Under the pieces are notes generated by a model that saw nothing but the letters and a program-made list of their open reading frames with translations, searched no databases and had not been told where the DNA came from. Below, one piece after another: positions 1-14,064 of a stretch of DNA of 64,000 nucleotides. How positions within the stretch are numbered: the first letter of the stretch is position 1; every line of letters begins with the position of its first letter. Source of the stretch: Naganishia liquefaciens (lineage: Eukaryota > Basidiomycota > Tremellomycetes > Filobasidiales > Filobasidiaceae). The DNA is taken from the NCBI GenBank assembly GCA_013423385.1, contig BLZA01000011.1:247174-311173 (forward strand), read 5' to 3'. A program made the position numbers and the translations under genes.

Positions 1-32
1 AAAGGACGTACGGCGGAGACCGCTGAGTACGC

Positions 33-1016
33 CTAGAACCGACGGCGACCGATGAATCCCCAGCTGGAGAAGACCATGAGCATGGCCGTGATAAAGATGG
101 CAAGGAATGCCGGGTTTGATGCTATTCTTGTAGCAGACGAACAAGACGAGCAGTTCCAATCTGCGGAGGTAAAGATGTCGGTATCAGCGACGGTCCCGAT
201 GCGAAGGGAAGAGGCAGAATTGAGTCTCACCTGAAAGCGGCGTGTACTGCTGTGGCCGATACAGCGCAAACTGCGATCCACTATACGGACTGAACCTTCC
301 TCCAGCAACGGTAGCACCCGGACCACGCTCGTCCCATATACTCAAGGTATAGGTCGCAGCCGCCAACGGCGTCGCGCCCGCCTGCTGCTCGTATTCCCAC
401 GGATTCCAGACGATTTGTGTTGCGGTGCCGGGAACAACGTTGTCGATTTCGCCGGCGGCATTGGTTGGTCCGACTTTATAGGTGTTGCCGTTCTGAGTGC
501 AGGTGGCGATGACCGTGAGGGATTCTGGTGTGACGCTGTCATTGTATAGGTTAATACAGTCTTCGAAGATCACCTTGAGAAACCCACTAAAGACTCGTCA
601 GATTCCATCCGAATGTCACGTAGTTAGCCGAGGCGATTTTATAGTAAGATGCGGCAGCCGTTGATGGCGGTTGCTGAGAGGAAACAGACCCAGCATCAGC
701 TGTCACAGAAGTCGGGCTTCGAGGGAAAGGGACGTACCGTCATCGTCAATCCTCCGGCGGCAGCTGTCCCGGGAATGGACATGGTGCTAGTCCCTGTTGC
801 TCTTGTAGACGACATCTCGATGACGGATTGTCTATGATGGAGAGAATGCGAAGAAGATTGATGTCGTCGACGCGGGGTAGGTAGGTAACTGAAGAAGTAG
901 AATAGGATGCTCGGCACAGCCCGTGATCGACGCGCCTTTTGGCTGGGACGCGGCGATCGCGCCCTTGAGTGAGACATAGCTGACCAGTTAGATAATGCTT
1001 TAACAACTGTCTCCAT
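33..1016 (-). CDS. DUF7137-type secreted/membrane protein (5' end uncertain)
   Basis: Three or more exons on the minus strand give a protein with the pattern of a fungal family I know as DUF7137: a Ser/Thr/Ala-rich start (TMSIPGTAAAGG), then YVTFGWNLTSLYVTPESL, a stretch ending IVWNPWEYEQQ, then SIWDERGPG and SPYSGSQFALYRPQ. An exon after a short intron (donor near 231, acceptor near 168) adds a Cys pair (WNCSSC) and one C-terminal membrane segment (about 20 residues from PAFLAIFITAM) before the stop at 33-35. A further intron lies near 547-595 and another near 690-740. The role is unknown; topology suggests a luminal or extracellular domain anchored by its C-terminus. I could not find a convincing signal peptide: the frame is open back to an ATG at 1016 and the first in-domain ATG is at 815, so a first exon is probably missed. 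Confidence 0.7.
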
Positions 1017-1335
1017 GTATGGCGTCGAGGGTGCAGCTGACGGCAGATGGCGTTATGCAGAGTTTTCAATCACAGTAAGCAGTTCTAGAGAGATTCCAGA
1101 TATGTATCGAGCTTCTACTGAACTCATTGAGGCGAGATTTACTTTCTGCGGCTTGAAGACGAGCAAAGATAGGAAGCTTCTCGAGTCGCAATTATAGATG
1201 CTTTGCGGCACTCTTTCCTTGTTGCGAAGTAACCTCGACCCGCACAAGATCTTGTAGGGAATACCTCAGATTGCTCCACACTAAATTAATTGAATTCATG
1301 TTCCGCTTAACGAGATGACCTATAGAAGCTGTCTA
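1017..1335. other. Short gap between two minus-strand genes
   Basis: This stretch lies between the stop of the aminotransferase fusion and the uncertain 5' end of the DUF7137-type gene. I see no further gene; it may hide the missing first exon (signal peptide) of the DUF7137-type gene. Confidence 0.4.
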
Positions 1336-4300
1336 TCACCCTACACGGTTGCACGCCGCCTGTAAAACACCCGCAACTTTGATAAAGTCGTCCACGTCGT
1401 TCCAAACCTGAGCGGAAAAGCGGGCCATCCATTTTTTGTTATGACAGAACTAAGGTCAAAACCCAACAGTCAGCCTTATGCCACTTCAGAAGTTGGATCT
1501 CAAGTGTACTGACAACTGCGGCGAAAACCTTTGCTTTGAACATCTCTTCCAGTAGGAAATCGTATTGCCTTGCCATCTCCTTCTTCCCTTCAGGCGTATT
1601 TTCTGCAAACGACACCGCAAGGGGGAGCTCAACCGTGACCTTCACAGAGTCAGCCAGGATATGTATGAAGCCTCTCCAACTCACCATGTTGGCTGTAAGC
1701 TCTCCATCGGCCGTATCCACGACATTGGTTTTCAGGAACTCCGCCACCTTCCGGCCTCCAGTAACAGCTAGATCATGACAGTACTTGCTGATGCGCTCTT
1801 CCCCACCAAGGAATCTTCGGAACTCGAGAGCTGGAGAGGTGTCAGCATTGGCAACAAGCATATCATTGAGTACAGCTCACCGGCCGAAACCGACAACATT
1901 GGCGCCATGTCTTGCGTGCCAACCCAATCCCACTGAAAATAGTTGGGGTCAAGCGCATATACAAGGGGAAAGAAGTATGCTAACCTGTTTCGCGAAGACC
2001 CATTCCCCGGTAGCAGGATACTTGGCACTTTCGTAATAGTGTGACGTCGGGAGAGTCGATCGAATCAAATGCTGTCGACTGTATAGGGAAACGTAATTTG
2101 CACGAGCATGAAGCACTTACGAAGGCTTCAAATTCAAGTTCCAGGACTTACTTTTTCGCCACATAGAAAAGGGCACATCCACGGTGGCTACAAGCGACGT
2201 TAGTCAACGGCATGTAGCTTGACTTAGAGGATCCTGCATACCTCATCAGCCATTTGTGGCAATTCTTCAGCCCGGAGACACATACGCCATTAGTTTACGG
2301 CACGGTGACTCTGGAAAATAGGCCACATACCGAAAGCCAAAAATCGGGCTGAGACTGCTTCAAGTCAACAGGCAATTGGCCTAGGTGATGAGCCGCATCG
2401 ACGAGACTCAAGACATCATACTCTTTGCACAGGTCCACAATTCGTTCCCAAGGCATGATGACACTATCGCGGAAATTACGTCAGACAAGCAGCCATGTCT
2501 TCTTATGAAAAAGCTTACCCTGGAAGACTGACAATAGAGTCCACCACTACCATCCTCACCCTCTGCGCCCTTGCACCAGCACCGCCATTGTATTCTTTCA
2601 GCACCGATTCCGTCTTGCGAACGATCTCGTCGTGAGTCTCGGGAAAGGCGAGCGGGATCTCATGGTATGTGACGCCTTGGTATTTATCGCAGACGAATTT
2701 TCTGTATATGATCGAGATCAGCATATCCATTTGTGGCATTGCGTCTGTTAGAAACGCACAAGGTTTGCTTGACAGCGGCATAAGTGGTGCTGTCTGGAAG
2801 ATTGTGTCAGCCTCATGGATGCCCTTGTGAGGGAGAAGGGGGCAAAGACGACTTACAACCGACGATGACATCCCCTTCTTGCCAATCAATGTTCCACATT
2901 ACGGTATTCGCTGCAACGCTCGCATTTGCCACCTGCCATGGCTAAGTCAGTCGATCTCTTCAGGAGAATGATCGAGGAAAATGTCACTCACCATGACGCA
3001 ATCGTCCACTTCGGCATTGACCAGCCGCGCCAGCTGCGCCCGCACATCGTTCATGAGCGGAAGGTATGTTTTGCGCATGAAAAGATCCGGACATTTCTCG
3101 CATTCGTCCGAAATGGTGTGCATGGCGGCAATGACGGGTACGGGTGGTGAACCATACGATCCTGTCAGGTTAGAGGATGGCTTAGGAGAGTGCACTTGAC
3201 TTTGTAAAGGTCTTACCGTGGTTGAGATTGATGTCTGAAGGGTAAGAGCGGTGAGACGGTACATGAAATGCAGAACAGCGGATACTCACAATCCGGATCA
3301 AACTTCCAGTATTTGCGCAAACCCTTTCCAAACTCTGGCCACCTATTTTCGCTCGCTGTTTCCGCTTGATCAGGGAAAGTCCGTCCGCCGAGCGCACGAT
3401 GTCTGTCAACATCTGCATACTCTGATTCGTCTCGTCCCTGTGGCGTGTCATTGAAATTGGAAACGGGGAGGCCGGTCCATCGGTGAGATTTGTCCGTAAG
3501 GAACGCTTGAAAGCTTTGGAAGAGAATCATAAATCGGTAAGCGCTCGACAAGAATGACAATCACGATGAAGTACTGCGCGAGTACAAGACTTACTCCCAC
3601 ACTTGCGCGTCGAGCGCTGTGACCCCCGCATCGGTCGTATCCTTCCAGCAATAACACCACGCCTCCGTCCTCTCGAACCCTTCTTCGTGCGCATCGATGC
3701 TCTGCTGAGCGTTTGTTGGGGAAATGTAGGCTCGCGTGGTGGGCGTTGTGAAATCTATGGACAGATTCGCGAGTGACTGGGCCGGGGTGAGGGTGAAGAT
3801 GGAGAGCTGAGTTCGAGTATACTCCTAAAACAGATGATCAGTATGAGTATCCAGTAGGTAAGAATGGGGATGAACCTACGTCGCCTTCAAAGACATCGAG
3901 CGCGCGAACGTCGGTTTGAGTGAGACCAGAGACGTATGTTCCCCTGACACTCGATTCTTCTTCACTCAATTCCCTGAGGCATCAGGTAAGCATCAGGCGC
4001 ATGGCATTACTTCATGATATCAGGATGACACACCTTCCGAGCAATCGCTTCGATGCTTCGACGGGTAAGATCCCGGGATAGTCAGCCCCCTTGACGCAGT
4101 GTCGGACATAACCCTGTGAAGTGCATTAAGAATCTGCTGTTATATGACAGCCGTGGGGTAACATACGGGCAGTATAGCATCCCGGAATTTCAGAGCATGA
4201 CCTTTGTGACCGAGGACTCTGGTCAAGATCTGCGGGACCATGAGTGTTCCAAAGAAGAAGACTGGAATGCAAGCGGTTCAGCGGGGAGAGGGTGCCGGGA

Positions 4301-4359
4301 AGACGGATCTTACAATTGAAGGTCTCCGCATCCTGTTTGGAAGCAACGGGTATTGTCAT
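1336..4359 (-). CDS. AIG2-like / aminotransferase class V fusion protein
   Basis: Exons join into one frame. The N-terminal third is an AIG2-like (gamma-glutamylcyclotransferase fold) domain: FFFGTLMVPQILTRVLGH, GYVRHCVKGADYPGIL, VRGTYVSGLTQTDVRALDV and FEGDEYTRTQL. A linker of about 40 residues follows in the same exon, then a complete PLP enzyme of aminotransferase class V: FGKGLRKYWKFDPDY, INLNHGSYGSPPVPV, VDAAHHLGQLPVDL and the PLP lysine in NCHKWLMSHRGCALFYV, then GGEERISKYCHDLAV; it ends WNDVDDFIKVAGVLQAACN. The enzyme half resembles isopenicillin-N-epimerase-like proteins and EGT2, the C-S lyase of ergothioneine synthesis; I cannot separate these by eye. AIG2-like proteins act on or near gamma-glutamyl compounds, so the fusion may join thiol or gamma-glutamyl steps, but that is inference. 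The start MTIPVASKQDAETFN is followed at once by an intron. It diverges from TAP42, with 262 bp between starts. Confidence 0.85.
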
Positions 4360-4621
4360 CCTGATACGAGCTATAGTCTATCCCTGGAACAGCGAAGATA
4401 CCAGCTCAATACGGCACGTCGGTATATATAATCAGAAACGCACCCGAATCTCGCAGCGTACGCTTCATGCCTTGCATAATTGACTCGACGTGACTGCCCA
4501 AGCAGCGGAGATGTCCGCCAGTGCGATCGAGAGATCACAGCGGGGCTTGTGCTGCCTCTCCAAAGTTATTCAACCTTCTCGTCAGCCTGTCTTGCATATA
4601 CAAGAGCGCAAACAGATTAGG

Positions 4622-6057
4622 ATGTCTTCCACCAACTCCCTGACGCTCCCCGCACTTCTCTCCCAGACGCTCACCTCTCTCCTCCCCATCTTCGATGACA
4701 CCCTCTCCACCTCCCTGCCACAAGCCCAGAGCCTCCTCCGCACGTCGCTCGCGGATCTGGGGCTCGCGAGGCGGATGATCGATGCGCTCGGCATCTTTTC
4801 GGATAATGAATCGATGGAAGATGTCGGGGATGGGGAAATGGTGTATATGTGTGTAGACTGGATTGTCGGAGAGGTGCAAGGGAGGCTGAACGGGGAGGGA
4901 CTGAAGGAGCGAATACAGATACTAGAGAGGAGTCAGGTACATGTATTCCCGTCATCATGATCTCAAAGTCGCTAAATCTCTGTTGCAGGAAGCCTACGAG
5001 GCTTTTCTATGGCTGCTCGAGACGTATGAATTCCCGTTGCAAGACGGTCAGACGTATGGCGGCGCGACGACATCGATCCCACAGGATCCCGCTGGACGGC
5101 GGGAAGCCAAAATCAAGCAGTTCAAGATGGAAAAGGCGCTCAAGGAGAAAGTCTCGGTAAATCTCATCACTTTGTCTGAAGACATTTAAGCTAACATCAT
5201 ACATAGGCAGCGACCGGTGTCTCAATAATCTCCTCCGCCTTTCCCGCCATCCTCGCGCTCATAAACCCCTCGTCCGCGACACCTACATCCGTCAACCCAG
5301 AATCCACCCTGCCTCAACGCGAAGCCACGATTGCGCTCCTCTCCCTCCTCCTCACACAGTCACACACCGCCCTCGCCTCCATCGCACAAGAGCTTTCTCT
5401 GCTTCGAAGCGCGAGCATGAGTGCGCATATCGAGGCGGACGAGCGGGAGCAACTAAAGCGGGAAAGGCGTGAGGCGCAAAGAAAGCAGGAGGGAGAGCGA
5501 AGTGGGCTGAAAGAGGATGAGATGTGGCGATTGGATGCGCCGGTACGGTTTGGGAGAGGCAGGGGCGGCAAAGTGGCCGAGTTGATCGACGACCGGGGCA
5601 AGGTCGGTCTCCTTTTCCTTGACCTGGATGTTCAGGCTGACTAAATCGTGCTATTTGACAGCCAATGCAACCGTTCACAATCCTCCCTTCAACCGGACTC
5701 CAAAACTTGTCGGATCGCGCGCGCCTGCAGTCCGAGGTGTTCAGAAGCTCGCATCGTTTACCGACGATGACGATCGACGAGTACCTAGAAGAGGAGCGAC
5801 AGCGTGGAAACATTATCACTGGTGGAGGGTTCGTTCTAGAGATTTAGACATCACTGTTTCATTACTGACTGTCTGTGTACAGACCGCAGCAAGATAGTCA
5901 GTTGACGGAGTCTGAACAGCTTGCACTGGATGCGGAAGACGACGGGACGCTTGCGGGCGAGAGCAAGGCAGAACAGAAACGGCTAAAGGACGAAAAGTGG
6001 GCGAGGTATACAGATACGCATAGAAAAGGTGAAGGAAACACGCTGAACCGAGGGTGA
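4622..6057 (+). CDS. TAP42: TAP42-like PP2A regulatory protein
   Basis: Five exons encode a TAP42/alpha4 (IGBP1) family protein. Recognisable parts are the helical N-terminal half (LLPIFDDTLSTSLPQAQSLL, then an exon beginning EAYEAFLWLLETYEFPLQ), a charged middle (MEKALKEKVS), the LLLTQSHTALASIAQELSLL helix, the PMQPFTILP segment and the typical end DEKWARYTDTHRKGEGNTLN before RG-stop. The family binds type 2A phosphatase catalytic subunits in the cytoplasm and links them to TOR signalling. The start is the first ATG in a good context after a stop-containing leader. It converges on RPN7 with 116 bp between the stop codons. Intron sizes are about 40-50 nt. I am confident of the family because of the C-terminal motif. 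Confidence 0.92.
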
Positions 6058-6173
6058 ACGCGTGATGCAGCGGGCAATTGAGGCATGTCATGTATCGTTT
6101 GCATATTCTATACCTTTACTCATCATCCGACTACACGGCTGAGTTTTTCAACATCTACCAGATGGGATGAGCA

Positions 6174-7613
6174 TTATGTTTGACCAGCTTGCACACTGGA
6201 CATACCGTTCAAAAGCGAATCACCGGCGTTCAAGACCTGCTCGTACAGCGAATACTTGTCATTTCGCTGGGCACCGCTCGTCTTGGTGATCACGCCCGAC
6301 ACCTTGTCGATGACGCAGCTGACACGGCGGGCTGCGATAAACTTCGACAGGTCGCTGTGGGAAGACATGTCAGCATCAATGTCCCAGACTGAACACATTC
6401 GCACTCACGCGTCGATAAAGCTCGCACTGACTCCGAAAGCCTTGCTCATCCTCTCCATCGTCAGCGACTGATACGATTCCAAGATCTGCGTATACGCCTT
6501 GACTCGCATCTCACGAACGTAGTACCGCGCGTGCGGCGCAAGGATCGGGTTGGGCATCAGGTACTTTTCTTCGACTTGAGCGAGTGCGGTAAATAGTTCG
6601 GCGTAGTTGGTGTCGTACAGGGATTTTATGAGGGTCGTCAAGACGGGCATTTGAGGCATCAAGGCGTTGATCTCGGCGCTGGCGAGAATCTGGGTACCAC
6701 GCCGTCAGTCATGATTGATACTACACAATTCCGTCACGAACCTTGGTCTTGATGGCTTTGCGATCACATCCGATTCCAGCCGCCAGTACAGTCAATTCCA
6801 CGAACTCTTCATACTCCATCAACTCCGATGCCGTGAAGGTGCTCAGCGAATCGATCAACAGGTCGGCAGCCTCTTTGAACTTCCGGATGGACAAAAAATG
6901 CAGTGCCCGGTAGACCTTGAGCCTATTCCTGCGATCCCAGTCGCCTCCCTTTTCAATGAGACTTGAGTGGAATGTCAGAAGAGTCCTGACGAGCATTGTA
7001 ACCGACTTACTCTTGGGCCGTCTTGATGTCGCCCTCGACTTGCGCCTTTTCGTTGTAGAACATGGCCAACCGGATCTTGGCCAAGACGAGATCTATGCGT
7101 GCACCAATTCCGGCCGTCTTCTCGAATGCCGCGTCGATGGCGGGAAGTGCACGTTCCTGTATGAACAGATAGATTAAGGGGACCCGTCATCGCTTTCAAA
7201 AGCTAGGAGTGGACGAACCTTATCTCCGATTTGACACAGGTATCCCGCCTTTTCACGCATGCTCTCCGCCGGATCCGTCTCGCCCAGCGACTCCTCTGCA
7301 CTCTTGATCTTGTCGTCAAACTTCTTGAGCTCTTCTTCGTTCTTGGCTTCAAGCTTGGAGATGAGATCGGATGATGGTGGCTGAAGAGAACTTGGAAGGG
7401 TTTTGGCGTAAGGTGCCATTTCTGGTATCCGAATTAGCTTTGTGAGAAGACGAGGAGGCATCTAGATGACAACTCACCATCTTTCTCGATGCCTTCCCAT
7501 AGTGCCTTCTTCGCCTCCTCGTGTAGACTGCTCAAGTCCTGCTCGTGAAGCTGAAAGACGTATTGCGGCAACTTCAAGTTGATCTTGATCGGAACAGAAT
7601 CTGCGTCAGCCAT
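6174..7613 (-). CDS. RPN7: 26S proteasome regulatory subunit RPN7
   Basis: Minus-strand exons encode a PSMD6/Rpn7 protein of about 390-400 residues, the usual size. Seen in order: MADADSVPIKINLKLPQYVF, MAPYAKTLPSSLQPPSSDLI, the helical repeat exon FEKTAGIGARIDLVLAKIRL, DWDRRNRLKVYRALHFLSIR, then the PCI domain (ALMPQMPVLTTLIKSLYDTN, PNPILAPHARYYVREMRVKA) and the end NAGDSLLNGMSSVQAGQT. It is a subunit of the 19S lid. The start shares a 300-bp divergent promoter with TGS1, and RPN6, another lid subunit, follows TGS1. I looked for an Rpn4-type PACE element in this promoter and did not see a good one. The 3' end converges on TAP42. Confidence 0.95.
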
Positions 7614-7913
7614 TGTTTCGATGCTGGCGTATGTAGCTGGAGATTGTTCGAGAACTACAACAACGTCGTTGTGATCGGTGATAGATGACCGACTAGTGGC
7701 TGCCGGTCCTCGAGACTTGGTGGATGATGATAACGACGAAAGGTGACGAAAGCGCCTGAGCGAGGCGGAAACTAGTGGACGAGCGATCGAGAGGCCAGCT
7801 AGTTTCCCACCCGATCGCCTGAAACACGCGGTTCGCTGATCAAGAGCGCACAACTGGTGTCAAGAAGATGCTTCACACTTGGCAGTAAGCTGGACACGGA
7901 ACCTTTATTCGGC

Positions 7914-9373
<1,460 letters not shown>

Positions 9374-9681
9374 CTTGTGCAATAATGTATAATGCATGGC
9401 TTCCTCTTCATTTGTGTAGGCACCGGATTGTCTACTTAAATGTTAGTACAGGAATTATGTATAGCAGCCGTCAGGAAATGCAGACAGGAAACTTAAACAC
9501 GAAGACCAAGGCGAAGCTCATACGCAGAAGGCCAGAGTTGGCGCGCGCGACTGAACGGCCATGGCGCGCTTCGTCATCATCCATGCTGTCCGATCAATTC
9601 AGAATGGCAAAGCAACGACTTGATCTTCATGCCTTCTGCGTTTGAACTTGATCTTCTCCTATTATTACCATCACCAAAGAC
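9374..9681. promoter_or_regulatory. TGS1-RPN6 intergenic region
   Basis: About 308 bp carry the TGS1 terminator and RPN6 promoter. I see an AATGGCAAAG string at 9602-9611 that faintly recalls the yeast PACE element, but it is too weak to call. No gene is visible. Confidence 0.35.
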
Positions 9682-11488
9682 ATGACCTCTCCCCTTGCAC
9701 GAGCCGACGCTCTCGTCTCGACCGATCCCGCGCAGGCGGAAACCCTTTACAAACAGATCCTCTCTGAGAAAGCAGGTGAGTCATGGTCGTATTGTTCGTT
9801 CCCGAATAGTGGTTTACGTATATGCCCCAATAGCGGATGATGAGGGACTTCGAGAGCAGGAGACGGCGTTGTTGAGGCTCGGTGCCATCTACAAGGCTTC
9901 AGGGTGAGCACTCTCGCTAATCACAACGAAGCGTGGATATTGAACTCGACGCTTCAAATCAGAAATGCCGAAGCGCTCGCCGAACTCGTCACTCAGTCTC
10001 GGAGTTTCATGTCCAACATCGCAAAAGCAAAGACTGCCAAGCTCAGTAAGATGATTGCACTGACTAGCTATGGATCACAGGCTGACAAGACTTACTTCGC
10101 CCAGTTCGAACCTTGATCGATTCCTTCCCGCCAGAGGCTCGTGAGAAGCAAATCACGGTCGTCAAGGACAACATTGAATGGGCACGCAACGAATCTCGGG
10201 TATTCCTGAGGCAAAGCTTGGAGGTCAAGCTGATTGGACTGTAGGTCGAGAAATTGCATTCCGGGAAGAGTCGCTGACACATCCTCACTGCGCAGCCAAG
10301 TTGAGAACCAGCAGTACAGACCGGCCTTGGCGTTGATTGAGACGTTGCTGAGAGAGTTAAAGCGGCTAGATGACAAGATGATCTTGACGGAGGTGCACTT
10401 GCTGGAGAGTCGCGTCAATCACGCTACCAAGAATTACTCGAAAGCCAAGGTAAGTCACGTTTCGCCCGAGTACAAGGGCGACACTGACATTTGAAATCTT
10501 GCAGGCCGCATTGACATCAGCAAAGACATCTGCCGCCGCTATCTACTGTCCGCCTTTATTGCAAGCTCAGCTGGATATGCAGTCAGGAGTCTTGCACACA
10601 GAAGACAAGGATTACAAAACTGGGTGAGTTCAAGTCAGCTCGAAAAAGCTGAGTTTGCTCATGCTCATTTCATTCCAGGTATTCTTACTTTTTCGAGACT
10701 TTCGAGGGATTCTCTGGTCAGGACGATGATCGGGCTCTTCCAGCACTGAAGAACATGTGTCTTTGCAAGATTATGATGAATTTGGTAAGCGGACACAGGA
10801 ATTGCGCCGTTTGGGCCTAGCTGACACTCGTTCAACACACAGCCTGATGACGTTGCACCGATTCTTGGCCTGAAAGCGGCTGCAAAGTACCTGAGTCGGG
10901 AAACAGAAGCTATGCAGGCGGTCGCCAAGGCGCTCAAGGAGAGGAGTTTGGAACAGTTTGAAAAAACCTTGCAGGAATACTCGAAGGGTGAGCCATTCCA
11001 TCCTCTCGGACGACTCTGTCATGCTTATCGAGCTTTATAGAATTGCATACCGATCTTCTGATCCGCACGCATCTCGCACTATTGTATGACACCTTGTTGG
11101 AGCAAAACTTGGTGCGGGTCATCGAGCCGTATTCGGTTGTGGAGCTTGCATACATCGCAAAAGAGGTCGGCCAGCCGTTGAACAGCGTCGAATCGAAGTA
11201 AGTCGTCCCAGCGATGGACTTTCTCAACTTCTGTCCTGACTGACGTGATGACTGGATAGGCTGAGTCAAATGATTTTGGATGGCGTGTTCCAAGGAGTCC
11301 TGGACCAGGAAAAGGGGCGGCTGATTGTGTACGATGAGCCTGAGAAGGATGTAAGTGTCTCGATCGCTGATAGGGATATTCAAGCTGACGTCTCTGTCTA
11401 GTCAACGTATGCTACGGGTCTGGAAACGATCAAACAGATCAGCGAGGTCGTCAACGGCTTGTCGGAGAAAGCTCGAAGATTAACATAG
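9682..11488 (+). CDS. RPN6: 26S proteasome regulatory subunit RPN6
   Basis: At least eleven exons encode a PSMD11/Rpn6 lid subunit of about 415 residues (usual length 420-435). Recognisable blocks are [20 protein letters not shown], the exon [17 protein letters not shown], the repeat helices [14 protein letters not shown] and [20 protein letters not shown], the exon [20 protein letters not shown], and the C-terminal PCI domain with [51 protein letters not shown] and [10 protein letters not shown]. Rpn6 clamps lid to base and core in the 26S proteasome. Introns are 50-60 nt, some exons only 80-110 nt. The gene follows TGS1 on the same strand and converges on the histone H3 gene. The stop falls directly after LSEKARRLT. 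Confidence 0.95.
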
Positions 11489-12551
<1,063 letters not shown>

Positions 12552-14064
12552 TGTGAAGAGTAGTGTTTAAAGTTGGAAAGAGTTGAAGAGTGTTCAAAAA
12601 GAGTCTGGTGAATGTGATGAAGAAAGGCTAAAGTCGACGCCGAGGGGTGGTCCAATGCCTGTCTATATATCGACGCCCTGCAAGCTCGCCAGTCAAGCCA
12701 AGCTCTGGGATGATGCCCCGCCAGCGTCGATCTCCATCCTGCCTGACATTCGACAAAGTAAACAAACAGTCCTGACCAAGATCAAACGCGCGTTTCATCA
12801 GATCCCCACGTGACTTGGGAGGAGGATCACCCTGGCGCGTTCCCGCGAACAATCAGCGACCGTCGACGGCCTCGACAGCGGCCTCGGCTGGTGCTCGGTT
12901 TTCCATCATGGCCCTCACATGACGGGGAAGGGGGGGGGGACTGTCCTCGCACATGGCGATTATCTTGCGTGGAGTGGAGAGCTGTACAAAGATTCTTCAA
13001 AGATACTCTTCTGAGCCACTTTTAAAAGATCATGTTCAGCTGAATGCCTTGCTGTGCTCTTTGTGTATTCCTCTCTATTACCCAATTTCTCATCTATAAT
13101 TCAACGGATGCTCATGGCATAAGGCAGATTATGATTTCATCGGGACTCTGCTTGCCCATAAAGTCATGGTCTACGAAAGACTCCTGATCCTCCTAGACCA
13201 GCAGTAACACTGGCGTTAGCACGAGTCGTATAGATGTCGAGGGCTGTTTCGAACGCTCTCAGATTTCTGGGCAAAGCTGTATGGAGAGTTCGATATTCAA
13301 TAGCCATCCTCTATTATCACTGTATGCCGGTCCTACGGACGAGACGGGACGGTTGATGAGTGATTACGAGAACTGCTACAATTCATTTCTTTCGTGGCAA
13401 ACAGTATGATGGGCCGATACTGGAACGTGAACTCAGTAGCTGTACAATGCGGTAGAGACAATGCAGCCTTATGCAAAGACAATTCGGTCGTCGACTCTCA
13501 GCAACAACCACGTTGCCTTCCGGTCTCGTGATTTTAGACTTTGATCGAGAAGTGCTATCCACCCCCTCGACCACGAGCCTGACATTACACCGACCCGCGG
13601 CTCATTCCGCCCTGATGTGCCCGCCATCATTTGATCAGAAACCGGGCGAAAATCAAGAAATCAAGGAGAGCACTCCCGGGCAGAGGCGCTAGTTTGAGAT
13701 TCGTAACTTGCTTCCGGTTCAGCAGCTTGATGGTTTGAATTGTAAACAACAGCCGAGCAAAGGCCCTCCCTCACTTATACTGTGGGCCGGTCGGGCAGTG
13801 CGCGGGCGGGCATATGCCCTTTTGGTTGACTTGCTCGAATTATTGCCTTCTTTGCTCTTCGTTTTGCTCTTGCTTTCACTGTCGCTCCACTCGGTAAGTC
13901 GTCTGAATCTGCGATTCGTATCGACCTAGTTGTCCTGTGTCGCTGACAACGAGCTCCCCATCTCCTTGCGCGTCGTTTTCCCTTTCGCCTCGTCAACAAC
14001 CCTTGATTCGCCAATCTCAGCCATCCATTTTCAGCCACTCAACAACCCAAACCTAACAACCACA
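12552..14064. promoter_or_regulatory. Divergent H3/H1 promoter region
   Basis: This 1.5-kb spacer separates the starts of the two histone genes, which are transcribed away from each other. It contains a TATA-like box near the H3 end, a run of nine G at about 12931-12939, and pyrimidine-rich leader sequence before the H1 ATG. I found no convincing gene. Shared regulation of the pair through S phase is inference from the arrangement. Confidence 0.5.
12664..12670 (-). promoter_or_regulatory. TATA-like box of histone H3
   Basis: The string TATATAT lies 113 bp upstream of the H3 ATG, a fitting distance for a fungal TATA element with a short leader. Confidence 0.5.

Noticed and set aside
9602-9611. 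Rpn4 PACE element before RPN6
   Set aside because: AATGGCAAAG matches GGTGGCAAA only partly and nothing similar is found before RPN7.
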